Source of the DNA: Carettochelys insculpta
Lineage: Eukaryota; Chordata; Testudines; Carettochelyidae
Direction of reading: 5' to 3'
Length of the DNA: 64,000 bases
Assembly: GCF_033958435.1 (NCBI RefSeq)
Contig: NC_134138.1
Location: forward strand, 180,094,798 to 180,158,797
Shown here: positions 34,553-46,338 of the stretch, one piece after another
Position numbering within the stretch: the first letter of the stretch is position 1
Layout: each line of letters starts with the position of its first letter
Position numbers and translations under genes: made by a program
Notes under the pieces: model-generated
Database searches by the model: none
What the model was told of the DNA's origin: nothing
Seen by the model: the letters and a program-made list of their open reading frames with translations, nothing else

Positions 34553-37500
34553 CTCCAAAAGGATGGATTCTGTATTTAAAGACTGAAGCAACGTGCACAA
34601 TAATTTAGAACCCAAGGAGGTTCATAGTTTAGACACCAAAACCACAAAGGCCATCTGGAGCATCCAAAAAGTAAAAGATTATAAAAGTCTGATTTTTTTT
34701 TCTCAGAAATATTGCTCAGGCCAGGGTTTTCAAAACTGACGAGCAAATTTGAACATCTTCATATTTGCATGCTCAGTTTCTGAGGCAGCTTCAAAGGGAT
34801 ATGTTTTTTCAGAAGGTGCTAAACATCTGCCTTCTGAAAAGTATCCGGAGTTGGGCACCTGAATTTGAGGCACTCAAAGTTGTTTCTTGCTGTTGAAGAA
34901 GTTCCTTTTCTAATCTCTAGTATCCTATTGGTCTGGCATTGGCCACGTGCCCTCATTTGAAAGTAGAACGCTAAATAATTGTGTATTCAGAATCCTCTCC
35001 CTGGTTGAAAGATTAATGATGAAAACTATAAAGAGCAGCAGTGATGCACTGTAAAAACAGAGTTATTAGTTGAAGAGTCAGGATATATGCTAGCATGCTC
35101 TGGGTATTGCATAAAATTCCCACACAGTGTTGTATTTCTAGAAATACCAGACAGTGCTGTTAAATAGTCACTTTAAGTTTGTGAATGGGGAAAGATGTAT
35201 TACAGAACTGTTCTTCCTTAGATTCCATCTTGCTCTCAATTCAGTGAATTTGTATCTAAGGGCTTACTAGTAAAATCTGGACGCAGGATTTGTGCATTGG
35301 TTACTTCCATCCTGTTTTCAGACTGTGGGCAGAAGCTGTCGTCTGTAAGAAAGGCATGACTGTGGGTATCTTATTGATCCACTGAAACTGCACAGCATTA
35401 GCTGCTGTCTGTTCCTGAAGTGGGTTTGCACTCGATCAGAAAATAAAGGCTGTCGCTGAACATTATAAATCATTATAAACATTATAATCCTTATAAACAT
35501 TATAAAGGTAGAACAGTTCAGGTACTTTTTAATATTAGTCACTCTGGCTACAAAATGCCTTTAGTCCCTGCACTGAAATATATTACCTCAGAGCAGTGAA
35601 GCTGCCCAAACCTTAACCATGAGCTACATATTCAATACTGATTAAGACCACTGGTACTGGACGTGTACTGAGTAAGTAGCTGTATGGATCAGGACTTTCT
35701 GATTGGGGAATGGCTGGGTTTAATTCTTTGGTCTGTGTTGTGCAGGAGTTCAGACTAGATGACTACAGAAGCTATTAATGTAGGTTTAATCTCAGCTTCC
35801 TCCTAAGATTACCAATGGCATTCCTTCTGGGAGCAACTTCCAGCAGTGTATAGCAGAAGGAAGATTCTCTCTTCCACCTCACTTCCATGTGAGATTCCTC
35901 ACTTTGCAGGAATTTGGGATCTAGAGAGGTTTTGTTATGCGGCCTGCCAGAAATTTTCTTCTTGTCTCTCAAAATGATGGAAAGGTGTATTATGAGAATT
36001 CTGATCATGGACAAGATACAAAACCCGTAAAAAAATGATGAATAGTGTAAGAGGGAGACCAGCAGTCAGAAACTAGGCTCTGCTACACAGCCAAGACAGT
36101 AGAAATCTTTCAAAGGCCCTTCCATTATCAAAATTGCTATCAGATTTAGAGCTAAATGTGGCCTTATCTGTCAGCTGAGGTGCTGGAATTGGAGGTGTGA
36201 CAGCACCCCCTGGCTTGGGGTGGTTTCTGTCATGTACAGAATTTATAGTTTTGTACAACGCCATTGCTGGTTGGTCTTAGTCAGGAATGAACTATAATAG
36301 GGAAGCTATTGAATGGAGTAAATTATCACCAGAAGTTGTTTAATAACTACATATTTTTGAGTAATTTTGGTACTGATGACTAGTATTGTTATTTACTTTT
36401 TATGAAAACTCTTGCAAGTGAAAAGAGCATATATTAAGTATCACAGTGCAGCTTGTATAAAAATACCATATACTATCCTACATTTCATGTCCTTCATGCT
36501 TGTGCTTGCAATATACTCAGTGATTCTTTTTTTTTTTTTTTTATTTGACGTTGAGGCTGGAAATCTGGGTTATTCTCTCCTGTGACTGCTATCTTTTCCT
36601 TCATTGCCTCAATTTATCATGATAAAAAGAGTTGGAGCAATTCACCTTAGCCTTTGAAATTATTAAATGCGCACATGCAATAGCTCTGTTACTATTCTGC
36701 AGTGAACTCGCTGTGTTGGCATATTCAGTATTCTTGCCTCACCTTTTATTTTCATCATTTCCAGCTGAACATACTTCTAATACATTTCAAATTTGTACCA
36801 GACCCAGAATTGGCAGCTGGCATAAAACTTAAGGGAATTTAGAGCAGCTACTATTAATAAATAGGAAAATGTTAATAAAAATGGTGATTGGAATGTCACA
36901 TGGACTTGTGTATTTTATTGCAATTTCATGCAGGCATCCGGACTAGCAGTAATTCTTACTGCTGGCCTTAGCAAAACTTCTTCATCCTTTCTCAGCTGAT
37001 GTTAGGTACCTGACAAGTCAACAATAGAGTATATTTTTCCCCTGAAAAAGTTATTTTTGGTGTATAATAGTATAAGTTCATCATTCTGCACACTTGCTAC
37101 AGGCATAAAACTTGAATATTTTCCAAGAACAGAAGACTTGGTATTGGACTTAATGCTGTGAGTTAACTCACCTCAGACGACTGTAGTTAAAGAAGATCAT
37201 CTTTCTTGAGTGTATGGTCTCAAGGAGGTACCACTACAACTAAAAAAATGGTGGTCAAGGTTAGCATGGCCTATTACTGAACATTAAACTTAAAATCAAA
37301 ACAATAGTGTTGGTCAGATGCTTGGTAATGCAGCAATTTACATTAGCTGAGGCTCTGTCCCAAAGAGTTTCCCTTCCCAGATTTGCTAATGACCTCATGT
37401 ATTACCTTGGCCAAATCAAGAAAATTAACTGTACCTCTTTCCCTGAGTGACCTCAGGGGTTTACATTTGTTTTCACGAACATGAGAGGCTTCAGCAGTTA

Positions 37501-38325
37501 GAGTTGCAGCAAACCCCTCCTTCTCAGAAGAGCAGACACTCATCACTTTGAAAATCATAGTTCAGGTGACTCAGGTTGGACATCCTAAAACTGAGCTATT
37601 CAAAACTAGTGGACACTCAGAAACGCAGGTCTAATTTAGTTTGCTCAGGTTTCCTTGGTAAGTCTGACGTAGAACTAAACAAAACGCACAGGGTCATCAC
37701 CTTTCAGTTTCATGCTGTTGCCACCATTTATTCTTGTTTTCCTTAATGCGTAGAACAGAATAAAGTTCTTTGCACACAGCAGTGGAAGGTGGTCACAGAT
37801 TAGACTAAGCTATGTGTTGTTTTTAGTTCTCTGCCATGTCAACTGGAAATGCTGAGCTCTAAAAGCAGATCTTGTTTGTTTAAAGAATTGCATATTATTT
37901 TTGAAAATGGAAGAATGATGAATAATTAAGATCTCCTTTTGTGGTGCTTTGAACAGCTAAACCCTGCTGAGCTTTATTTCAGAGTAACAGAACAAGGGAG
38001 ACTTTCTTTGAAGTGCTTGGAAAAAGCCTAACAAATGATTAGAGCAGAAGGAAAAAACAAGGGGAGGAGGCTATTATAACACATTTTACTACTAAGCTGG
38101 GAAGCAAATCCCATTAGGGAACTTTTGTTGTCAAAAGTTTTGCTGTGTGTAAGTCTTTGAAAGTATCCTGTTGCCATCATATTTTGCAGAGGATATTTTA
38201 AACACGAAGCTTCAGAAAGTATTATCAAGAAGTTGTCTTTTCACTGGCATTACACTTACAACTGACCTGCCAGCTGTTGCCCTAGACTTCTAGAAGGGTT
38301 TTATGCCCATCAGGGCAAAACTACC
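34553..38325. other. long unassigned, probably intronic stretch
   Basis: About 3.8 kb of AT-rich, unique-looking sequence. A poly-T run lies at 36529-36542, and 'cattataaa' repeats occur at 35461-35505. No exon, RNA gene or recognisable transposon was seen. Confidence 0.45.
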
Positions 38326-38328
38326 TCA

Positions 38329-38627
38329 GGCTACATCTATGCTAGGCCAAGTAAGTCAACTGCAGCTATGCAATTCTAGCTATGGAAGATGCGTAGCTAA
38401 AATTGACATATCAGCGCTCAGCTAACTTGGCTGTCTGTACCGGGGACGGTAGATGGGGGAGTTTCGCCCATCAACCTCCCTTATTCCTTGCATCGTGTTA
38501 GGACTACAGGGGTCAACTGCAAGCCCTGAGAGATTGATATCATGCATCTGTACTAGACGTGTAAAATCAAACCCCAGAAGTTCAAACCTGAGTGAATCAT
38601 TCTGCTGGGGTAGTATAGACATTAGCC
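38329..38627 (+). mobile_element. miniature DNA transposon, family F copy 3
   Basis: Exact tca duplications (38326-38328, 38628-38630). Ends GGCTACATCTATGCTAGGCC and AGTATAGACATTAGCC. It shares 'gcgtagctaaaattgaca' and 'ccttattccttgcatc' with F2. Confidence 0.8.
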
Positions 38628-38816
38628 TCAGAATAAAAGTGAGGGTGCAGGAAAGTAATGGACAAACTTGAATTGATATAGGCCTGTCAGGGAGAGCTCT
38701 GCTACCAGACAACAGAGTTGGGGTGGGAAGTTCTGGAGCTGTGGAGAATGAAGCAGAGGGAGGTGTTCTATACCTGATCACAGTTGGATTGCCTATTTTA
38801 AGGGATGCGCCTCATT

Positions 38817-39527
38817 AGCTGTGTCTACATGTGCACGCTACTTCGAAGTAGCGGCACTAACTTCGAAATAGCGCCCGTCGCGGCTACACGCGTCAGGCGC
38901 TATTTCGAAGTTAACTTTGACGTTAGGCAGCGAGACGTCGAAGTCGCTAACCTCATGAGGGGATCGGAATAGCGCCCTACTTCGACGTTCAACGTCGAAG
39001 TAGGGACCGTGTAGATGATCCGCGTCCCGCAACGTCGAAATTACCGGGTCCTCCATGGCGGCCATCAGCTGGGGGGTTGAGAGATGCTCTCTCTCCAGCC
39101 CCTGCGGGGCTCTATGGTCACCGTGGGCAGCAGCCCTTAGCCCAGGGCTTCTGGCTGCTGCTGCGGCAGCTGGGGATCCATGCTGCAGGCACAGGGTCTG
39201 CAACCAGTTGTCAGCTCTGTATATCTTGTGTTGTTTAGTGCAAGTGTGTCTGGGAGGGGCCCTTTAAGGGAGCGGCTTGCTGTTGAGTCCGCCCTGTGAC
39301 CCTGTCTGCAGCTGTGCCTGGCACCCTTATTTCGATGTGTGCTACTTTGGCGTGTAGATGTACCCTCGCAGCGCCTATTTCGATGTGGTGCGGCGCAACG
39401 TCGAAGTTGAACATCGACGTTGCCAGCCTTGGAGGACGTGTAGACGTTATTCATCGAAATAGCCTATTTCGATGTTGCTACATCGAAATAAGCTATTTCG
39501 ATGTTGGCTTCACGTGTAGACATAGCC
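38817..39527 (-). mobile_element. miniature DNA transposon, family A copy 5
   Basis: 711 bp with exact att duplications (38814-38816, 39528-39530). Reverse orientation: the AGCT end is on the left and the GGCTATGTCTACACGTG end, complemented, on the right. It is the longest copy, with an extra pair of ATCGAAATA-type motifs near the right end. Confidence 0.92.
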
Positions 39528-39530
39528 ATT

Positions 39531-41119
39531 CAGTGACAAATGACCATGAATTAGATCAATAACAAAGTACAAAGAAATGATCGAGCAGATAAAAGCCATG
39601 ATTTCAAACAATTCTGATGCTAATCATCAGATGCTAGAATTAGAGCTGGTTGAAAAAAGGTGCATAATTTTTGAAAATTTTCACAAACATTGTGTGCTAT
39701 TTTTCCACTGAAATTCAAAACTGCCACGTTTTGTTGAGCTTGTGAATCCTAAATCATAGCATAACCCCATGCTCTTAGTGTCCCTAAGCTTGTAAGTGCC
39801 AGAAATGGGAACTGGACAACAGAGGGTGGATCATTTGATAAATGCCCTGTTCCATTTATTCCCTCTCAGGTATCTGGCAGCAATTTCATTGAAATGCAGG
39901 TGATCATCCTAAGTAGGCGAAAGTCTAAGTGTGGTGGCAGAAGAGAGAGCACAGTGGAAAAGTGAGATGGTAAAAGTATCAGGAGGTATCAGAAGTGTCA
40001 GGAGGCAGAGAAGGAAGGCAGGCAAGAGAGTGGATGAGAAGCCTGAAGAGCTAAGTGGGTAGTCCATGAATGCTTACATAAGGAGAGTTCACTTGATGTG
40101 CATTGGAAAAAGTTGTGTTGTATTCTGGAGGAGGTTTTCTTATTTCAGTGACAGATCAGATTGCTGGGATAATTCTAGGCATGCTCCAGCTGCTTCATTC
40201 CATCTTGACAGCCCCCTGTTCGAGGGGAACCTCCTCAGGAGTAAATATACCTATGAGCAATGTTATTTCTTTAGTCAGATCTTAGCAAGGATCCAGTACA
40301 TTAAGAAACAGGCCCAAAGCATGAAAACTTGTAGTAGTAATTATGTCTTTTCACTGACTTCACTGGGATTTGAATCAGATCCTCTTAATCTTTCTCTTCT
40401 TTTTCCCTCAGGCCTATCCTAAGGCAGGCAAACAGAACAGAAAAGACCTAGGTTGATGCAAGCACCTCTCCATTAGTCTTAGCCTAGTGGTTTTATTTCA
40501 GTCACTGATTGCTTTTTAAAAGTGGATCTCCCCTTTTTAAATTACTTACATTTTTTTAGGTTGGCATCCTTAGATTTTAGTTTAACTATTTTCTAATAGT
40601 TGGGGCTATCATGGTATTTATTGGACTGCTTGGATGAGGGAATGTGTGTTCTTTACTGCCTGAGGGAATATTTGTTCTTCAGTTACATTTTAAATGAAAT
40701 ATGGGTTGTTTAAAAAACAAAAACAAAACTCTTACGAGTCTAAGAAAACTGTGCTATACATAAACAGTCTCTGTAAATGAAGCAGGCAAGTGTGTCTCAT
40801 GCAGAATATAAATATTTAGGAAAATATTTGCAGTGCAATGTTAAGGTTGAACATTAAATTGTAGGAGTCAGAACATTCAGAGTAAAAATTCTCACATCCA
40901 TTACCAGTCTGCTGTGTTGCAGGGATGCATTATAATAGAATGTTTCATTATATGATTTTGCTATGTACATACACATATATATAATATGCTTTTTGGTTAA
41001 AAAAAATGCAGAAGCGGTACTCAGCCGGGTCCCTGTCCCCGCTCCCCCAGGCTATCCTGCAGCTGGGGGTGCCAAGGCACCAGTATTTAGTAACTTGACT
41101 TACTTGACGTAAACCCGTG
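39531..41119. other. unassigned, probably intronic
   Basis: AT-rich. 39635-39735 has 'gaaaattttcac'-type motifs and may be a decayed repeat. 41010-41080 is a short GC-rich segment. Nothing else recognised. Confidence 0.4.
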
Positions 41120-41327
41120 TACTCTGAGTGGAGCATAGGTCACCACAAGTCTCCTCCACTTCACTTGGTCTTGGAACAAAACTTCTAGCTGATCCCAGGA
41201 GCATCCCACTTGTCATTCAGTCTCAGTCGATCTCTTCCACATTGTCTGAGGTGTTCCTCTTTTGCATTTTCTTTGTGGTGTCCATTTGAGAGCTTGACAG
41301 ACTGTGCTGGATGATGGTTTTTTGAGA
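41120..41327 (-). pseudogene. RTE-like LINE, C-terminal end (left part of interrupted copy)
   Basis: The complement reads through a C-terminal tail typical of an RTE-like endonuclease-reverse transcriptase polyprotein: a 'W-D-Q-L-E' region followed by 'F-Q-D-Q-V-K-W-R-R-L-V' (41140-41200). It joins in order with 42195-43350 once the insertion 41328-42190 is removed. Confidence 0.6.
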
Positions 41328-42190
41328 GGCTGCATCTACACTAGCATGTTGTTTTGGAAAATCCATCCCTTTTGTGAAAGAACACATGGAGTGTCTACAA
41401 TCAAAATGTGCTCTTTCAATCCAAAATGGAAAGAATGTGGCTCTTTTTCCAGAAGCCCTCTTCCACTCTGGATCAGGAAGAGTTCCTTCTTTCAGAAGCT
41501 TCTTTCAAAAAAGTGTGTGTAGCTGCTCCATGGGCCCTGTTTTCAAAAGAGCAGTCCTCACAGCACCAGTTTTTTCAATTTCAGGTCTGTTCTTTCGAAA
41601 AAGCAGGAGCTGTGTGGACACACTCTGTCGAAAGAGTGGATTGATTTTTTGGATTGCCTTTTTTGTGTGTCGTCACACTCTGGCCACATCTACACTAGCC
41701 CCAAAGTTTGAAATGGCCATGTAAATGGCCATTTCGAAGTTTACTAATGAAGCGCTGAAATACATATTCAGCGCCTCATTAGCATGCGGGCGGCTGCAGC
41801 ACTTTGAAATTGACACAGCTTGCCGCCGCGCGGCTCATCCCAACGGGGCTCCTTTTTGAAAGGACCCCACCTACTTCAAAGTTCCCTTATTCCCATCTGC
41901 TCATGGGAATAAGGGGACTTCGAAGTAGGCGGGGTCCTTTCGAAAAGGAGCTCTGTCTGGATGAGCTGTGCGGCGGCGAGCTGCGTCAATTTCGAAGCAC
42001 CACGGCTGCACGCATGCTAATGAAGCGCTGAATATGTATTTCAGCGCTTCATTAGTAAACTTCGAAATGGCCATTCAAATGGCCATTTCGAAGTTTGGGG
42101 CTAGAGTAGATGTAGCCTCTGTCAAAAGAAGTTTTTTGAAAGAGATCTTTTGGAAGAACGTCTTTCCAAAGGTTGCTGTAGTGTAGACTT
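41328..42190. mobile_element. DNA transposon, family H, interrupted by foldback B2
   Basis: Left end GGCTGCATCTACACTAGCAT, right end TGCTGTAGTGTAGACTT, an imperfect inverted pair. The interior is rich in TTTTGAAAGAG/CTTTCNAAAAG motifs on both sides of B2 (41344-41670 and 42121-42180). It sits inside the RTE-like LINE. The right boundary is uncertain by a few bases and no clear duplication was found. Confidence 0.7.
41683..42117. mobile_element. foldback DNA transposon, family B copy 2 (nested in H)
   Basis: 435 bp with exact tct duplications (41680-41682, 42118-42120). Ends GGCCACATCTACACTAGCCC and GGGGCTAGAGTAGATGTAGCC are inverted copies, and the two halves pair along most of their length around a centre near 41900. 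Confidence 0.88.
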
Positions 42191-42194
42191 AGGC

Positions 42195-43350
42195 AGTGTG
42201 TGCCCTAGCCATCCCCACTTTCTTCTCTTGATTTGAATGTTAATTGGTTTTTGTCCTTCTATGTTACAAAGCTCCTCATTTTTGAAAAAGTTTTGGCATT
42301 TGATGCGAAAGGTGTACCTCAGCCATCTGTTTATGAATGGGTGTGGCTTGTGATTTGAAGACTTTTTAGTATGCCAGGTCTCATATCCATACAAGAGCAC
42401 AATCTTCTCATTTATGTTAAAGATCTTCAGTTTCATCTTTGCAGATATTATTTGTGAACTCTATATGGGATGAAGAGTCTTGAATGCAGCTGTTTTAGCT
42501 ATCCTGGCACAGATATCCTTATCTGTTCCTCCGCCTCTGTCCATAATACTCCCCAGGTAGGTGAACTGCTTCACATCTTCCAGGTTATCCCCTCCCAGTG
42601 TGATCATGGTGTTGTTGGACTGGTTGACTCTCAGGGTCTTGGTCTTCCCCTTGTTAATGCTCCTTCCTGTCATTGAGGCAATTTTATCTAGTATTGTGAA
42701 CTCTTCTTTCACACTTTCATGTTGGTGTGAAAGGAGGGCAACATCGTCAGCAAAATCAGTGTCCTCTGGCTGTCGGAAAAGCGTCCACTGAATGCCCTGT
42801 TGGTGGCCATCTGTTGTCTTGCTCATAATCCAGTCCATCGTGATCAAGAACAAGAAAGGTGACAATAAGCACCTTTGTCTCACTCCTGTCAGTATTCTGA
42901 AGGATTCTGTTAAGGCATCATTATGACCAATTTGGCATATCGAGGGTTGGTACATTGAACAAATCATATTAATATGTTTGGATGGGATGCCATGGTGTTT
43001 CAGCAGTTTTCACAAAGTGTTTCCATCAACACTGTTGAAGGCATTTTTGAAGTCTACATAGGTTATGTATGGGGGAGTTCTGCTCAAGCAACTGTTCTGT
43101 GATCTCTCTGAGATCTGCTGTTTGGTCAGTACAAGATCTCTTGTTTTGGAAGCCAGTCTGTTCTTTCCTGAGCTGTACATCAATTTCTTTCTTCTTTTTC
43201 TCCAAGAGAATCCTACTGAACACTTTTCCTGGAATAGACAGTAATGTGATGCCCATCCAGTTCTTGGATTCCTTCAGGTTGCCTTTCTTTGGAAGCTTGA
43301 TATGGTAGTCATGTTTCCGGTCTTGTGGGATTTCCTCAATGTCCCAAACT
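42195..43350 (-). pseudogene. RTE-like LINE reverse transcriptase remnant (main part)
   Basis: Minus-strand fragments in order from right to left. 43350-43026 gives 'IKLPKKGNLKESKNW', 'LLSIPGKVFSRILLE' and 'EQTGFQNKRSCTDQ' (RT motifs before the active site). 42967-42461 gives 'GVRQRCLLSPFLFL' and 'FADDVALLSH' (the YADD-type catalytic box), then 'FTYLGSIMDRGGGTDKDI'. 42436-42200 gives 'LYGYETWHTKK' and 'WGWLGHTLPK'. The enzyme would copy element RNA into DNA at a nicked target. Frame breaks and a missing 5' half (endonuclease) make it dead. Clade assignment (RTE-like) is by recall of these motifs. Confidence 0.75.
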
Positions 43351-43370
43351 GACACAAAAAAACCACTCTG

Positions 43371-43425
43371 TGTGTGTGCTTGTGCGCGTGCGTGCACGCA
43401 CGCATGCACACTTACACAGTATTAA
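43371..43425. repeat. TG/CG-rich simple repeat
   Basis: 'tgtgtgtgcttgtgcgcgtg' followed by 'cgtgcacgcacgcatgcaca', an alternating purine-pyrimidine run able to adopt hairpin or Z-type structure. Confidence 0.7.
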
Positions 43426-43699
43426 AAACAGTAAGTGCACCCAAAGCCTTGGAAATACATACAATTATTTTTCCATTATGTGTTATATTCTTTTGTTGAG
43501 CAGTTTGTCATATTGCCTAGAGTTTGAAGCTCAACACTCTATGATGCATCACATCTATATTGATCATTTGCCTTGTTTTGGTAAGTTTATTTGTGATTCT
43601 GTGTTCTTTAACATAACTGCCTGCTGTCCTTTAAGTTCATTAGAATTATTTGTGGTGCATTTTTGTGTTCAGAGCTGTCAAGAGCATTTCCAAACTGAC
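43426..43699. other. unassigned spacer
   Basis: AT-rich sequence between the LINE remnant and the Harbinger element. The left end of the Harbinger element could lie within it. Confidence 0.35.
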
Positions 43700-45853
43700 C
43701 ATTCACACTACAGCGCCCTATTCAGAAATAGGACCAATAAATTTTGGGTGTGTATCTCATCATGCCTGGTCTTCCTAGGCATTGTGGGATGTCGACAGGA
43801 AACACAAGATGCCCTGGGACTCAGGAAGTTGTCCCATGAGCCACTTCTCTTCCTGAATCTCCCCCTGTAGTTTTCTGTTCCTGTCTGTGCCATTTCCAAG
43901 TGCCACAGGGTGCCCAGTTTGACCATGTGTGCAAGGAAGCAGCCGTGGGTCCTACATTGCAAGAACAAAATTTGGCAGCAGTGCAATCACTGGTCTTTAA
44001 TGGGACACAACATATAATGTTGGCAGCATGCACTGCAGCACATGTAATAATGTACTATCTCAACAACTGGTCAGAGGAGGATGATCATGAGGCGAATCAG
44101 AGCTGCAAGCTCCTTACAGCCCACCTTGTCAGAATGGTGAACATTGTTCCTGCTCTGTCACGCAGTCTGAGCACAGTGAACTGTCGCTTCTTGGCCAGGG
44201 AGACCTGCATTGTTCTGCGGACCTGGGATGATGACCAGTGGCTGCAGAACTTCGGGATGCTTAAAGCCATCTTCCTTGGGCTCTGTGCTCAGCTGACCAC
44301 AGAACTGCATCGCAAGGACACCCAAACCCAAACGAGAGCTGCTCTTTTTGTGGAGGAGTGTGTTGCTCTGTAGAAGCTGGTGACCCCTGATTGCTACCAC
44401 TGAATTGCCCACAAGCTTGGAGTGGGGAATGCTGCTGCAGGTGTGCAGGGCAATCCATTGCATTTGGCTGCGTTGGATTGTGACTGTGGGGAACGTGGAT
44501 GAGATTGTGGCTGGCTGTGCAGAAGTGAGGTTCCCTAACTGTGGAGGGGCAATTGATGGGACTCATATTCCAATCCTCACCTCCCCCCGCACCTTGCCTC
44601 AGTGTAACAACCATAAGGGGTACTTCTCAATAGTGACCCGAGAGCTTGTCAGTCACTGTGGCCATTTCACAGACAAAAATGCTGGGTGGTTTGGAAAGAT
44701 GCATGTCGCATGCATTTTTACAAACAATGATCTGTATGGAAAGCTGCAGAAGGGCATTTTCTTTCCAGGTAACAAAATAAGTTTGGGAGAGGGGGTAGAA
44801 ATGCCCATTGTGATTCTTGGGGACCCTGCATACCCTTTACAGCCCTGGCTAATGAAGCCTTACACCGGCCAGCTAGACAGCAGCAAGGAGTGGTTCAGCT
44901 GCGGGTTCAGCAGGTGCTGGATGGTTGTTGAATGTGCATTTGGGCATTTGAAAGCGAGGTGGCCAGTTTTATGTGGGAGGCTGGGCCTGCTTCAGGGCCA
45001 TATCCTCATAGTCCTGGGCACATGTTATTGCCTTCACAGCCTGTGTGAGAGCAAGGGAGAAGTATTTGCTCAAGGCGAGAGTGCAGAGGCAGAGCTTCTG
45101 GCCAGTGTGTTTGAGCAGCCAGATACTCTTGCTATCAGACATCTGTATTAGCAAAGGAAGAAAGTGACAGGGGTTTTAAATTCCCATGGCTCATGGGGTG
45201 AGCTGGGGAGAAAGGGGTGACCTGCTCAAAATACAGCCATGTAACTGTATGTGCCTCCCTTCCCTTCTCCCACTTGTCCCCTCTGCAGATACAGCTGGGA
45301 GTCTGTAATTGTAAAGGAAGGAAGCCACAGGGGGGTTTAAATTCCATCTGCTCACAGAGGCGGGAAGAAGGGCTGTATTTGGAGGAGAAAAAAAAGCAGC
45401 AGGGGGTGAAGGGGTGCCTGCTTACACTCACTTGAACAAGCTTGCACAGCTCCCCCCACTGGCTCCCTACCTCACCTGGTAAGGAAAGAAGGGAAGAGAG
45501 TTACCAATGGAGTTTAAATTTCCCAGGGCTTGCAGCAGGGAGGGGCATCTTGAGACACCCGGGAAAAAGGTATCGGAGTTTACAGAGCTGCCTAGAGTGG
45601 ATACTTACCTGAGCTTGATGGGAGGCCTTCCAGGAGGTCAGTTAAGTCGTAATTCGTTCTGCTTTGTACGCATTGATTCCATTACAGAATTGAAAGGGAG
45701 GGAGTCGGCGAAAGTCATTTGTTTTGGCGAAGTTATTATTGCGAGGTAAATGATCTGTTTTGCTTGAATAACAGGCTCAGCTGTGTGAATGCAAGGTGTA
45801 TTCTTCTGGAAGAAAGGGGTTCTCATGGAAGAAAAACCGCTGGGTAGACAAGC
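43700..45853 (+). mobile_element. PIF/Harbinger DNA transposon carrying a transposase gene
   Basis: Built around the transposase reading at 43900-45151. The right end is placed at 'gggtagacaagcc' (45841-45853), which resembles the ...TAGACATAGCC ends of the miniature families and abuts CR1 ORF1-like sequence. The left end was not located with certainty. 45160-45840 is non-coding and includes direct repeats around 'ggggtttaaattcc' (45331) and 'gggttttaaattcccat' (45170). Confidence 0.65.
43900..45151 (+). pseudogene. Harbinger-type DDE transposase, one frameshift
   Basis: Two adjoining frames. 43900-44373 encodes the N-terminal part with 'DDQWLQNFGMLKAIFLGLC'. A frame change (frame 1 to 2, between about 44374 and 44405) leads to 44405-45151, 248 codons. 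The second part has NCGGAIDGTHIPI (Asp at residue 51), VILGDPAYPLQPWLMKPY (Asp at 140) and MVVECAFGHLKARW (Glu at 176), the three acidic residues of the Harbinger DDE catalytic site. The enzyme would excise and insert DNA with 3-bp target duplications. It lies between an RTE-like LINE remnant and an old CR1. The frameshift makes the copy inactive unless the break is an assembly error. A Harbinger accessory Myb-like gene was not seen. Confidence 0.85.
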
Positions 45854-46183
45854 CCTGAGACAGAGTATGGCCTCTTGAGGCGAGAGTGGCTGAACTAGAG
45901 GAGCTAAGGAAGACAGTTGTATGTAGATGACACTTTTGGGACAGAGTGGAGCAGTCCTACTCCTTGTCTGAGAGTGTCTGTGCTGTTGACGAGGATGAAA
46001 GTCTCAGGGAAAGAGAACATCAAGCTAGAGCAGAGGGAAATGATCCTGTAGTTGGGACCTTCCTTCCTTCCTGAGGATGACATAGTATCCTCACACTGAG
46101 GATACGCCTCCTGCGGAGTGTTCAAGTTAGTAGGAAGAGACAGGTAACAGTAATTGCTGACTTGGATGATAAAATTATAGATA
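45854..46183 (+). pseudogene. old CR1 LINE, ORF1 region part 1
   Basis: Aligns with the intact CR1 from about 57547: 'agagtggctgaactagagga', 'gctaaggaag', 'gacgaggatgaaagtctcag', 'gtagttgggaccttccttcc'. Frames are broken. The copy is cut at 46183 by a Penelope-type foldback, whose duplicated target 'aaaattatagata' belongs to the CR1 sequence. Confidence 0.85.
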
Positions 46184-46338
46184 CCAAGCTGTCCTATAGT
46201 ACTTTAAAGACCAACAAATTTATTAGGTCATGAGCTTTTGTGGGCAAGACAAATGACCTAATAAATTTGTTAGTCTTTAAGGTGCTCCAGGACTGCTTGT
46301 TATCTGCGAAACTACAGACTAACATGGCTATCCCTCAA
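46184..46338 (-). mobile_element. Penelope-type terminal foldback inserted in old CR1
   Basis: 155 bp between 13-bp direct repeats aaaattatagata (46171-46183) and aaaactatagata (46339-46351), one mismatch. Inverted modules 'tttaaagaccaacaaattta' and 'aaatttgttagtctttaa' flank 'gagcttttgtgggcaaga'. The right end 'agactaacatggctatccc' is the complement of the start of the Penelope element at 62338. Confidence 0.8.

Noticed and set aside
43371..43425. Possible CRISPR-like or satellite array
   Set aside because: It is a simple TG/CG dinucleotide-type run without spacer structure.
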